A stretch of DNA of 55,107 nucleotides from Fuerstiella sp. (GCA_022843805.1 JALHMY010000062.1:1-55107), one strand, 5' to 3'. Counted from the stretch's first letter, positions 8,060 to 16,271 are shown. Made by a program: numbers and translations. The notes: generated by a model from the letters alone, not told the origin.

Positions 8060-8480
8060 AAATTGTTTTTACCGGGAGGGCAAGGCTCCTGCCGAGCCAT
8101 GCTTGTTACCGGGAGGGCGAGGCTCCTGCCGAGCCGTGCTTTCTCGGCTCAGCGGGAGCTTCGCCCTCCCATTTGCTTTCTCGGCTCAGCAGGAGCTTCG
8201 CCCTCCCCTTGGCTTTCTCGGCTCAGCGGCAGCTTCGCCCTCCCCTTTGCTTTCTCGGCTCAGCGGGAGCTTCGCGCTCCCATTTGCTTTTTTCGGCTCA
8301 GCGGGAGCTTCGCCCTCCCCTTTGCATTCTCGGCTCAGCAGGAGCTTCGCCCTCCCAATTGCATTCTCGGCTCAGCAGGAGCTTCGCCCTCCCAATTTCA
8401 TTCTCGGCTCAGCGGGAGCTTCGCCCTCCCAATCTGGCGCGCTGATTGGTTGTTCTTGACTGCCGGTCGCCTAAGGCGTG
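8060..8480. repeat. Palindromic GC-rich tandem repeat cluster C (largest)
   Basis: Left edge GAGCGGCAAAATTGTTTTTA, two forward units (about 8076-8099 and 8112-8135), then eight reverse units of about 37 bp from 8140 to 8435 with core GGAGCTTCGCCCTCCC. The units differ at scattered positions, for example GGCAGC at about 8226 and GCGCTCCC at about 8272. The right edge CTGATTGGTTGTTCTTGACTGCCGGTCGC matches the right edge of the minimal copy at 33100-33219. The expansion is only in the reverse arm. Confidence 0.9.
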
Positions 8481-8566
8481 TGCGGACTTGCAGCAGTCAC
8501 CGGTGAGATGGTCGGTTCAGCGGAACCGACCGTCTCCCAGTCTGAACGGTATCGGAAGGATCGACG

Positions 8567-9367
8567 TCATGCGGCTCGTGGCAGTGCTGACGTCATCGGC
8601 AGAATATCCATTGGCTGATGCAGAGGTTCCTGCTGTTGATCCTGCTGAGCCGCAGCTTCCACGAATGCTTCAAAGATCTGCAGATCGAGAGCTGAAGCGG
8701 TATTGCTTTCCGGATGCCACTGCACACCCAGGCAGAACCAGTCGTCTTCAATCGATTCGTATGCTTCGATCACGCCGTCCGGACAGGTTGCGGAAACCCG
8801 GAAGCGATTCGACAACTGATTCACGGCCATGTGGTGATTGCTGTTCACACGAACTTCACCCGGCCCATAAATTGAATCCACACGGGTGCCAGGAACAATC
8901 TCCAGGACGTGTCGCAGATTCTTTTCAACCGGATCCCGATGATGAATCGATCGCGGCAGGTCTTCCGGAATATGCTGATACAAAGTTCCGCCACACAGGA
9001 CGTTGACAAGCTGCATGCCTGACCCAATTGCCAGAATGGGCACACGCTGTTCAATCGCCAGTTCTGTAATTTTCCGATCAAAATCCTCACGGCGCTTTGG
9101 CATGATCTTTACGGCAGGATGAGGATGCATTTTCATGCGAGTGGGATCAAGGTCCAGAATACAACCGGCCAGGACAAGACCATCCAGGCGCTCCATAATC
9201 TGACGCAGATCCTGTTCATTTTCAAATGGTGGCAGCAACAATGGTATTCCACCAGCTGCGATCACACTGTCATAATAGCCGGTGTTAAACCAGCTCAATG
9301 CAGCTCCATCGTATCGTTCAGGACGAAAATCTCCGGTAATTCCAATGACGGGCTTTGGCTTGCTCAT
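8567..9367 (-). CDS. Class I glutamine amidotransferase-fold protein (peptidase C26-like) lacking the Cys nucleophile
   Basis: A 266-aa cytoplasmic protein related to gamma-glutamyl-GABA hydrolases (PuuD/peptidase C26). Family landmarks are clear: PVIGITGDF at the N-terminus, LDGLVLAGC near residue 61, VNSNHHMAV near 174, and GVQWHPE at 214-220 holding the catalytic His218 and Glu220. The nucleophile elbow, normally GxCxG as in GICRGMQ, reads AIGSGMQ at 113-119, so residue 115 is Gly instead of Cys. The DGLVLTGGGD loop is also altered to LAGCILDLD. Normal hydrolase chemistry is therefore unlikely. The C-terminal 30 residues are Gln/Pro-rich. It may be a binding or regulatory protein. It lies between repeats with no operon partner. 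Confidence 0.85.
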   Translation of the reverse strand: MSKPKPVIGITGDFRPERYDGAALSWFNTGYYDSVIAAGGIPLLLPPFENEQDLRQIMERLDGLVLAGCILDLDPTRMKMHPHPAVKIMPKRREDFDRKITELAIEQRVPILAIGSGMQLVNVLCGGTLYQHIPEDLPRSIHHRDPVEKNLRHVLEIVPGTRVDSIYGPGEVRVNSNHHMAVNQLSNRFRVSATCPDGVIEAYESIEDDWFCLGVQWHPESNTASALDLQIFEAFVEAAAQQDQQQEPLHQPMDILPMTSALPRAA

Positions 9368-9892
9368 TTACAGGTTCCCTCCCAGGCGAGCGAAACTGAC
9401 CACAATGCGGTCAGCGAAAAAAGAAAACGGGCTGGCTTAGCGACAGAAAGCGGGGCATTCACCGCAAGATTCCAGACAGCAACACTCCAGTCAGTGCAAT
9501 TCAAAACATCACTGCGAAAACAATCGCAGCGGGAATTCAGACTGAAAGAATGTATTGTCAAAGCAGACTCCCTTCCGCAACAACTTCTTAAACCGATTCC
9601 GTTCGGTTTATTGACAGACCGGCAGGCAAACCAGATTCAACAGCCTGAACGACCTTTAGAATCGTTCATTATGTTTCACCGGCCCTGGGGATCTGTCGAG
9701 CCCCAATAGCTAACCCCCAAAAGCGTGTTGACTGACCTGATTCAATTCCTGTGAATCCGTCAGAACGAGGCGGACAATAGTAAGCCGCGAACGCCGTGTA
9801 AATCAAATCGCTTATTTTGTGCTAAAGTTCTTGTCTCCTACCACATCTTGTGGTGGATGAATACGTGTCGCGCGTCAATTGAAAATGAACCG
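9368..9892. other. Gene-free region upstream of the amidotransferase-fold gene
   Basis: About 525 bp with no convincing gene. A 65-codon minus-strand frame ends in an ATGA overlap with the amidotransferase-fold start, but it needs a TTG start and its composition looks non-coding. TTGACA on the minus strand at about 9556-9561 could be a -35 box, without a clear -10 partner. The remainder holds no repeat I can recognise. Confidence 0.35.
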
Positions 9893-10009
9893 AGTGCTCC
9901 GTCAGGATAATGAGTTCGGGTTTGAGGTAGTGGATCTTGCTAAAGATCCCCCGGGCTGCAGGACCTTTAGCAAGGTCCACTACCCGAACTTCAACGCTCG
10001 ACAACGCAC
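9893..10009 (+). repeat. 117-bp palindromic element (family 2, copy 2)
   Basis: Same architecture as 7937-8051: terminal repeats GTGCTCCGTCAGG and CTCGACAACGCAC, inner arms GTAGTGGATCTTGCTAAAG and CTTTAGCAAGGTCCACTAC around a CCCGGGCTGC spacer. It sits 180 bp upstream of the PQQ-propeller gene. It has no coding capacity. Confidence 0.85.
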
Positions 10010-10187
10010 GACGGCATTGGTTGAACAGGGCTGCGCTTGCATCGAAGTTGAAATCCGGTAAAAACGCTTAGCGTTCCAGAGATTCCGAACCTGCCGAGAA
10101 TCGTGGTCAGCAGAATGAACTGCATACTCCTGAACGGCATGATTTTGTTGAACATTTTGTCTACCACACTGTCGCTTAAGGCAGGTC

Positions 10188-11540
10188 ATGACTGCCGGAA
10201 GCCGGGAAAGAGTGATTGCGATGAATGTTAATTCCATTCCGGCTCCTGAACGTTACAGAGCGAACAACAGAACGAACAACGGATCGTTGCGTCGTCTGGC
10301 TATATTTGTCATGGCGTTTCTGGTCACTGTGCACAGCAGTTTCGCCACTGACTGGTCTCAATTTCGAGGCCCGACGGGGATGGGCGTTTCTGACGAAACA
10401 CAGCTGCCTGTGAAATGGTCTGATTCACAAAACATCTATTGGAAAACGGCTCTTCCGGGAGCTGGAGCGTCCAGTCCAATCGTCTTTGCCAAGCGAATTT
10501 ATCTGACGACATACACCGGATATTTTGTGCCAGGCGAATCATCTGGAAGTCGTGAAGACCTGAAACGCCATCTGATGGCGATTGATAAAGAGACCGGCAA
10601 AGTTGAGTGGACTCGCGACGTGGCTGCAAAACTTCCCGAAGAGGAAAAGATTCGCGACCATGGCTTCGCTGCCAATACACCAGCTGCCGACGCAGAACAC
10701 ATTTATGTCTTCTTTGGCAAGTCCGGGGTTTACGCATTTGATCATAGTGGGGAACAGGTCTGGCATGCTGAAGTCGGAGACAAAACGCATGGATGGGGAA
10801 CGTCAGCATCACCGCTGCTTTATGGTGACCTGGTCATTATTAATGCGAGTGTGGAAAGTGAATCGCTGATCGCTCTGGATCGAAAGACGGGCAAAGAAAA
10901 ATGGCGAGCCGGTGATATTCGCGAGTCATGGAATACTCCGGTACTCGTAAAATCCGCAGACGGGCGTGAGGAGCTGGTCATTGCAGTTCAGGGCAAAGTT
11001 CTGGCGTTTGACCCATCGACCGGTTCATCTCTCTGGTCCTGTAACACAGACATTACCTGGTACATGGTGCCGAGCATCGTGGCGGCGGAAGGAATCGTTT
11101 ATTGTCTGGGCGGCCGATCGGGAGTTGCAGCGCTTGCGGTAAGAACAGGTGGCAGTGGCGATGTGACAAAGACTCATCGGCTCTGGACAGGCATGAAAGG
11201 TTCCAATGTCACCTCGCCGGTATCCCATAACGGTTATCTTTACTGGGTGCATGAACAGAGGGGGATCGCCTACTGCGCGAATGCTGCAACGGGGGAGATC
11301 GTGTATGAGCACGCCCTTGAACGAGACGCACAATTCTATTCTTCCGCATTGCTGGCTAACGGACGAATCTACTACACAAGCCGCACGGGACGCACATGGG
11401 TCATTGACGCCCAGCCCGTTTTTAAGCAGCTTGCTTTGAATGAATTTGAGGATCGCAGTCAGTTCAACGCCAGTGCCGCAGTGACTGACAATCGACTTCT
11501 CATGCGTTCAGACAGGTTTCTGTATTGCATTGGCAAGTAA
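10188..11540 (+). CDS. Secreted PQQ-like beta-propeller protein
   Basis: Exported 450-aa beta-propeller of the PQQ-binding-like/BamB-like type common in planctomycetes. An N-terminal signal anchor (about residues 34-55, LRRLAIFVMAFLVTVHSSFA) precedes the family start DWSQFRGPTGMGVSDE. Blade motifs recur: AIDKETGKVEWTRDV, YAFDHSGEQVWHAEV, IALDRKTGKEKWRAG, LAFDPSTGSSLWSCN and YCANAATGEIVYEHAL. No catalytic residues are apparent, so the role is probably structural, binding or electron-transfer related. An alternative ATG at 10221 has a GGGAAAGAG element 8 nt upstream and would shorten the N-terminus by 11 residues. A paralogue with an EF-hand insert lies at 53449-54921. It stands alone as a gene. 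Confidence 0.85.
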   Translation: MTAGSRERVIAMNVNSIPAPERYRANNRTNNGSLRRLAIFVMAFLVTVHSSFATDWSQFRGPTGMGVSDETQLPVKWSDSQNIYWKTALPGAGASSPIVFAKRIYLTTYTGYFVPGESSGSREDLKRHLMAIDKETGKVEWTRDVAAKLPEEEKIRDHGFAANTPAADAEHIYVFFGKSGVYAFDHSGEQVWHAEVGDKTHGWGTSASPLLYGDLVIINASVESESLIALDRKTGKEKWRAGDIRESWNTPVLVKSADGREELVIAVQGKVLAFDPSTGSSLWSCNTDITWYMVPSIVAAEGIVYCLGGRSGVAALAVRTGGSGDVTKTHRLWTGMKGSNVTSPVSHNGYLYWVHEQRGIAYCANAATGEIVYEHALERDAQFYSSALLANGRIYYTSRTGRTWVIDAQPVFKQLALNEFEDRSQFNASAAVTDNRLLMRSDRFLYCIGK

Positions 11541-11614
11541 AGAGCGGCAGTCGGATCATCTCGTGCCAAATTGACTGACGTTTCCGAACGAGTATTGGTT
11601 CTTGAGATCACGGT

Positions 11615-11635
11615 TCATGAAAGCAGCTTTCATGA
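11615..11635. other. Perfect 10-bp-arm hairpin between PQQ and AlkP genes
   Basis: TCATGAAAGC, one A, GCTTTCATGA: a perfect inverted repeat with a single central base, 57 bp upstream of the AlkP-fold start and 75 bp past the PQQ stop. With no loop and no T-run it is more like an operator for a dimeric protein than a terminator. The function is unproven. Confidence 0.45.
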
Positions 11636-11691
11636 CGCCTTTGCGAGTTTCGTCATAACACATCAGACACCTGAGAACATCGCCAGTCACT

Positions 11692-13107
11692 ATGACATTA
11701 TCCGGAACAAGTGCCGACATTGGGCGACGTTTGATCGTGATCAACGTTGTGGGTCTGACGTATGAGATGATCGGAGACGATACGCCTCATCTGAAGGCGT
11801 TAATGAATTATGGATTTGGTCGTCCGATGCAGACGGTGCTGCCTGCCGTTACCTGTACGGTCCAGGCAACGATGCTTACCGGCCTGATGCCGAATCAGCA
11901 TGGTATTGTTGCCAACGGATGGTACTTCCGTGACCTTGCGGAAGTGATGTTCTGGAAACAGTCCAATCATCTGATCCAGGGCGAGAAGGTTTATCAGGCG
12001 GCCCGGAAAAAGTCTGCAGGCCATACGACGGCAAAGATGTTCTGGTGGTACAATATGTATGCCGACACTGCATGGTCCGTCACGCCGCGGCCCTCTTATC
12101 CGGCCGACGGGCGAAAGATCCCCGATATCTATAGTGAGCCGCCATGTCTGCGAGACGATTTGCAGGCCAGCCTGGGAAAGTTCCCTCTGTTTCATTTTTG
12201 GGGACCCACAGCAGACATTCAAAGTACCCGGTGGATTGCCGATTCGGCGATTGAAGTTTGGGGGCGATATCAGCCCAGCCTGATGCTCGTCTATCTGCCA
12301 CATCTTGACTACAACCTGCAGCGACTCGGTCCGGCTGATCCGGCGATCCGGTCAGATATCCGGCTGGCAGACGGGGAAGCAGGAAAGCTGATTCAGGCAG
12401 CTCAGGCAGTTGACGCGGACGTCGTCGTACTTTCGGAATACGGGATCACACCCACGGAACGCGCGATCCCGATTAATCGAATTCTCCGGGAAAACGGGCT
12501 GCTGCGAGTTCGCATGGAACCGCTTGGGTATGAGACGCTGGATTGCGGAGCATCAAAGGCATTTGCAGTTGCTGACCATCAGGTGGCGCATGTGTACATT
12601 CAGGACTCGTCGGAGATTTCCCGGGTAAAGCAGCTTTTGCAGCGGACAGAGGGAATCGAACGGGTGCTGGATGCGGCTGGTCAGGCGGAATTCGGCCTGA
12701 ATCACGAGCGAAGCGGAGAACTTGTCGCGGTCAGCAGCCGAAATTCCTGGTTTTCCTACTATTTCTGGCTTGATGATAATCTGGCGCCGGATTACGCCCG
12801 AACGGTCGACATTCATCGAAAGCCCGGATACGACCCAGCAGAACTGTTGGTGGATCCGAAAATTCGGTTACCAAAACTGAAGATTACCGGCCGGTTACTG
12901 CAAAAGAAGCTGGGATTTCGGTACTACATGGACATGATTGGGCTGGATGCCGGGGTAGTTCGGGGAAGCCACGGTCGGTTACCTGATCGTGACAGGATGG
13001 AAACCGACGCCCCGGTCCTGATATGTTCGTCGAAACGAGCGGAACGTGACGATCTGCATGCTCGTGATGTACGAAATCTGATTCTGCAGCTGCAATTCAC
13101 GCCATAA
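11692..13107 (+). CDS. Alkaline phosphatase/NPP-fold protein with altered metal ligands
   Basis: A 471-aa protein of the type I phosphodiesterase/nucleotide pyrophosphatase clan. The nucleophile region PAVTCTVQATMLTG (Thr54), NQHGIVANGWY (from 68), PHLDYNLQRLGP (Asp206) and a C-terminal GSHGRLP are readable and place it in the AlkP fold. Other ligand positions differ from the classical enzymes. The N-terminal DG is VG (INVVGL, Val20), the D-x3-H partner of Asp206 is Gln210, and the SDHG motif is SEYG (249-250). It has no signal peptide, so it is probably cytoplasmic. Substrate unknown; it may be a distinct subfamily with one metal or none. The gene is followed 141 bp later by the GspE-like gene, on the same strand. 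Confidence 0.8.
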   Translation: MTLSGTSADIGRRLIVINVVGLTYEMIGDDTPHLKALMNYGFGRPMQTVLPAVTCTVQATMLTGLMPNQHGIVANGWYFRDLAEVMFWKQSNHLIQGEKVYQAARKKSAGHTTAKMFWWYNMYADTAWSVTPRPSYPADGRKIPDIYSEPPCLRDDLQASLGKFPLFHFWGPTADIQSTRWIADSAIEVWGRYQPSLMLVYLPHLDYNLQRLGPADPAIRSDIRLADGEAGKLIQAAQAVDADVVVLSEYGITPTERAIPINRILRENGLLRVRMEPLGYETLDCGASKAFAVADHQVAHVYIQDSSEISRVKQLLQRTEGIERVLDAAGQAEFGLNHERSGELVAVSSRNSWFSYYFWLDDNLAPDYARTVDIHRKPGYDPAELLVDPKIRLPKLKITGRLLQKKLGFRYYMDMIGLDAGVVRGSHGRLPDRDRMETDAPVLICSSKRAERDDLHARDVRNLILQLQFTP

Positions 13108-13248
13108 TGCTGGAGGCGACGTGGTTTTGCTGCCAAAATCTGCAGTCGAGCGGACAGGCAGAACTTGATCGAAAACAAATGCAGCGAGTAACCCGCCAGG
13201 TCGAAACTGGGGCCTCGCGGGAAAGTGAACGGGAAAGGTTATATCAAG

Positions 13249-14661
13249 ATGGCCGGTGGGAAGCAGTCTCCGAAAGATGCGAAGGCGAGTAAGGACGCGA
13301 AGGCGAAAGCAAATACCAAGGGAAGCCCGCCGCCCGAGAATGAAGAGGATCTGGAGCAGGTCCTCTTTCAGGGGCCACTTTTTGATCGGGAAGCCAACCT
13401 GAAGGCCAATGCCCGTCTGGTGCAGGCCGCACTGGTTCCTGTGAAGTCAATGATTTCGGATGCTCTTTCCCGTCGCGCTCATACGATCGTAATGGAGCCG
13501 CGCGAAGGACGCGTCTCCGTGCGTTTCGTCATTGACGGTATTGCCTACCCGGCGGCTGCGATTCCCGGCCAGAAGGGTATGGCCATGCTGCAAATGGTCA
13601 AACTGCTGGCAGGCCTGGATATCAACGAGAAAAAGGCTCTCCAGTCAGGCGGTATCAAGGCCGAGTATGAAAAAATCCCCTACCATCTGATGGTCGATGC
13701 CGTTCCTCAGCGAACGGGTGGAGAACGCATTCGGATCAAGGTCGAGAACTGCAAAGTCAGTCTCACAAAACCATCGGATGTGGGATTCCCGAGTGCACTG
13801 AAGGATCGCATTCGACAGTTCACAGCGGACCGCAGCGGCGTCATCCTGATCTGTGGTCAGCCAGAGTCAGGATCGACCACGCTTTCCATTGTCACTCTGC
13901 ACGCGATTGATCCCTACCTGTATTCCGTCTTCAATCTGGCCGACGTCAAAGGCAAAGAACTCACCAACGTCACAGACTTCACTCCGGAACCAGGACACGA
14001 CCTGGAACTGAGCCTTGATCGACTGCAGCGTCGCGAGGCCGATGTTTTGTTTCTGGATCCGCTGACCAGCCCTCAGGTTGCTCAAACAGTATTCGAATAC
14101 AGTGATCGCCTGTCCTTTGTCGCAGAAATCTCTGCGGCAACGCCAACCGACGCCATTCAGAAACTGATTGAATGGGTGGGAGCGGATGCTGTTATTAAAG
14201 GACTGCGCGGGATCATCACCCAAAAAATGATTCGGCGTCTGTGCGAAGACTGTAAACAGGCATTTCGCCCCAATCCGCAGTTACTCAAGAGACTGAATCT
14301 GCCGCCGGAAACGAGTGTGCTTTATCGGGCGCCCCTGCCTCCTCCGCCAGATGACCTCAAAGCACAAACTGTCGAAGAGCTATGCGAAAAATGTGACGGC
14401 TCACCATATCATGGAAGAGTGGCCGCTTTTGAAATGCTGGAGATGACCGACGGCATGAAGGAAGTCATTGCCGATGGAGCAGATCCGGCAGAAATCCGAA
14501 AACAAATGATCGTCGATAACATGGTGACACTGCAGAAGGACGCATTGCGACTTGTTGTCGAAGGGAAAACTTCGCTGGAAGAAGTGCAAAGGGCATTTAA
14601 TGCCGGTGGGCCGGCGAAAAAACGGCCAGCCAAGCGCCGACCTCAGCCTCCAGGCAAATAA
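13249..14661 (+). CDS. GspE/PilB-like secretion ATPase homologue with degenerate nucleotide site
   Basis: About 470 aa, related to type II secretion/type IV pilus assembly ATPases. A Lys-rich, probably disordered N-terminus (to about residue 40) precedes an N2-like domain (SRRAHTIVMEPREGRVSVRFVIDG) and the C-terminal domain. The Walker A segment reads GQPESGSTTL instead of GPTGSGKTT, so the lysine is Ser. The Walker B/Asp-box region reads EADVLFLDPLTSPQ where GEIRDxETA is expected. The His-box HTNDA is TPTDA. The paired zinc motif is retained (CEDC and CEKC). ATP hydrolysis is doubtful; a structural or regulatory role is likelier. I prefer ATG 13249, which has GGAAAGG upstream, over the GTG at 13225. 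No gsp/pil genes adjoin. Confidence 0.82.
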   Translation: MAGGKQSPKDAKASKDAKAKANTKGSPPPENEEDLEQVLFQGPLFDREANLKANARLVQAALVPVKSMISDALSRRAHTIVMEPREGRVSVRFVIDGIAYPAAAIPGQKGMAMLQMVKLLAGLDINEKKALQSGGIKAEYEKIPYHLMVDAVPQRTGGERIRIKVENCKVSLTKPSDVGFPSALKDRIRQFTADRSGVILICGQPESGSTTLSIVTLHAIDPYLYSVFNLADVKGKELTNVTDFTPEPGHDLELSLDRLQRREADVLFLDPLTSPQVAQTVFEYSDRLSFVAEISAATPTDAIQKLIEWVGADAVIKGLRGIITQKMIRRLCEDCKQAFRPNPQLLKRLNLPPETSVLYRAPLPPPPDDLKAQTVEELCEKCDGSPYHGRVAAFEMLEMTDGMKEVIADGADPAEIRKQMIVDNMVTLQKDALRLVVEGKTSLEEVQRAFNAGGPAKKRPAKRRPQPPGK

Positions 14662-14816
14662 GTTTCGGTGCTGATCGCAGTTTTTTGAGTGGTACTGTAC
14701 CCAGGCATGTCTCGGTTTTAATTCCCGACATCGCCGTACAAAACGAACACAATCAGGATCGTTGCGATGATCGTCAGCGTCTGCCGACAATCTCCGGGAT
14801 CCGCGGAGTTGATCCC

Positions 14817-16058
14817 ATGATGACAATCCAGTGCGTGCGTTCAGCCAATTCAGTTCATGTCGGCAGTCCCGGCAAAGGTTTGAGAAGCACTTTGCTCGTC
14901 GTATTGTTCCTGCTGAATGGCGGCTTCTCGCTGACCGGCAGCAGCCATGTATTCGCTGAAGAAACTCCTGGAATGGTTGCTGAAAAACCGACAGAAGGAT
15001 TTTCGGTAAAGACCGAAAATGGCTGGATGGTGCCCTACGATGTGCTCATACCGGAAACCGAAGTTCGGTTCCGCATGGTTCCGATTCCGGCAGGCGAATA
15101 TTTGATGGGAAGTCCGGACAGCGAAGCTGGGCGAGCGTCATCAGAAGGTCCGCAGCGAAGAGTTTCTGTTGAACCCTTCTGGATGGCGGAGTGCGAAGTG
15201 ACATGGGAACAGTACAAACTGTTCATGAATCTCTATCGTTCTTTCAAGGAGTTCCAGTCACTGAATCAGCGAGTGGTGACGGACACCAATCGGATTGATG
15301 CGATTACTGCGCCCACACCGCTGTATGAACCCGACTTCACGTTCGAATATGGTGAAGAACCACAGCAGGCCGCTGTGTCCATTACCCAATATTCCGCTAA
15401 ACAGTACACAAAGTGGATCTCCGGCATTACGGGGCACCAGTTTCGACTTCCGACAGAAGCGGAATGGGAATATGCCTGTCGTGCGGAAACCACAACAGCG
15501 TGGTTCTTTGGTGATGATCCAGCTTTGCTGAAAGAGTATGCAAATTATGCGTATGACGGCAGTCCCCATGGTGCTCTGGCGGTGCGTCAGAAGAAACCCA
15601 ACCCATGGGGACTTTATGACATTCATGGCAATGCGGCCGAATGGGTACTCGATGGTTTTGCACCGTATAAGCCATCTGACAAACCTTTAAACGCCGCCGC
15701 TGACTGGGTACGAAGCGATAAGCCGTATCCTCGAGTTGTCCGGGGCGGATCCTGGGAGTTTTCTGCCGCTGAATGTCGGTCGGCCGCCCGACTCGGTTCA
15801 AATGATCTTTCCTGGAAGGAATACGATCCGAATCGCCCGCGAAGCCCATGGTGGTTTACGACCGACCCCGCTCGAGGGGTTGGCTTCCGACTGATTCGAC
15901 CGCTAAAGACCGTTGATCGCGAAGCGATGGAAGAATTCTGGAAAATTGACTGCGAAGATACTCAGTATGATGTGGAAGATCGCCTGAATGAAGGGCGGGG
16001 TGTGCTGGGATTGGTCGACAAGGAATTGCCGGCGGCGATTAAGGCGCTGTCGAAATGA
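14817..16058 (+). CDS. Exported SUMF1/FGE-domain protein
   Basis: A 413-aa secreted protein with a formylglycine-generating-enzyme (SUMF1/EgtB/PvdO) domain. The signal peptide contains STLLVVLFLLNGGFSLTG. The domain runs from FRMVPIPAGEYLMGSPDSE through VEPFWMAECEVTWEQYKLFM, FRLPTEAEWEYACRAET, NPWGLYDIHGNAAEWVLDGF and RVVRGGSWEFSAAECRSAARLGS to GVGFRLIRPL. True sulfatase-activating FGE uses two cysteines spaced as SYMCxxxxC. Here the first is Phe and only the second is kept, so copper-dependent formylglycine formation is unlikely. I choose ATG 14817 because a GGAG lies 8 nt upstream and a signal peptide follows; the frame is open back to 14685. It is the gene after the GspE-like ATPase, 155 bp downstream. 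Confidence 0.87.
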   Translation: MMTIQCVRSANSVHVGSPGKGLRSTLLVVLFLLNGGFSLTGSSHVFAEETPGMVAEKPTEGFSVKTENGWMVPYDVLIPETEVRFRMVPIPAGEYLMGSPDSEAGRASSEGPQRRVSVEPFWMAECEVTWEQYKLFMNLYRSFKEFQSLNQRVVTDTNRIDAITAPTPLYEPDFTFEYGEEPQQAAVSITQYSAKQYTKWISGITGHQFRLPTEAEWEYACRAETTTAWFFGDDPALLKEYANYAYDGSPHGALAVRQKKPNPWGLYDIHGNAAEWVLDGFAPYKPSDKPLNAAADWVRSDKPYPRVVRGGSWEFSAAECRSAARLGSNDLSWKEYDPNRPRSPWWFTTDPARGVGFRLIRPLKTVDREAMEEFWKIDCEDTQYDVEDRLNEGRGVLGLVDKELPAAIKALSK

Positions 16059-16069
16059 GGATGCCGGGG

Positions 16070-16230
16070 GGTTGCGAGTCTCGGAGAGACTCGCCTACGT
16101 GTCGTCACTCACGTAGCAGCGTCTCTCTGAGACGCTGGAATTGGCGCTTGATTTGCGGGTCATTCTGACTGACTGGCAAGTGGCGGCCCTGCAGGTGCGA
16201 GTCTCGGAGAGACTCGCCTGCGTGAGGGGC
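16070..16230. repeat. Three short hairpin repeats (family 3)
   Basis: CGAGTCTCGGAGAGACTCG followed by CCTACGTG at about 16075-16100; the related ACGTAGCAGCGTCTCT/AGACGCT hairpin at about 16108-16138; and a third GCGAGTCTCGGAGAGACTCG copy at about 16197-16220. All lie between the SUMF1-domain gene and the metallophosphoesterase gene. The first could act as a terminator stem for the upstream gene, but no T-run follows it. The same units occur at 1931-1973, about 25735, 25980, 26255 and 26500. Confidence 0.85.
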
Positions 16231-16271
16231 TTGATCTTTGAGAACGACTTGAGTTGGGAATGCGAGAGTTT

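Noticed and set aside
8072-8435. Possible CRISPR array from regular 37-bp repeats
   Set aside because: The repeated unit fills the whole period, so there are no variable spacers, and orientation flips in the middle. It is a hairpin-type tandem repeat.
6471-8506. Several open frames through the repeat clusters, reading GSAGASPS or REGEAPAEP
   Set aside because: They arise from the repeat period being readable in several phases, have no start context and run on both strands.
9364-9561. Small minus-strand gene coupled to the amidotransferase gene by ATGA
   Set aside because: It needs a TTG start, has no ribosome site, and its composition is unlike the neighbours. The ATGA overlap is likely chance.
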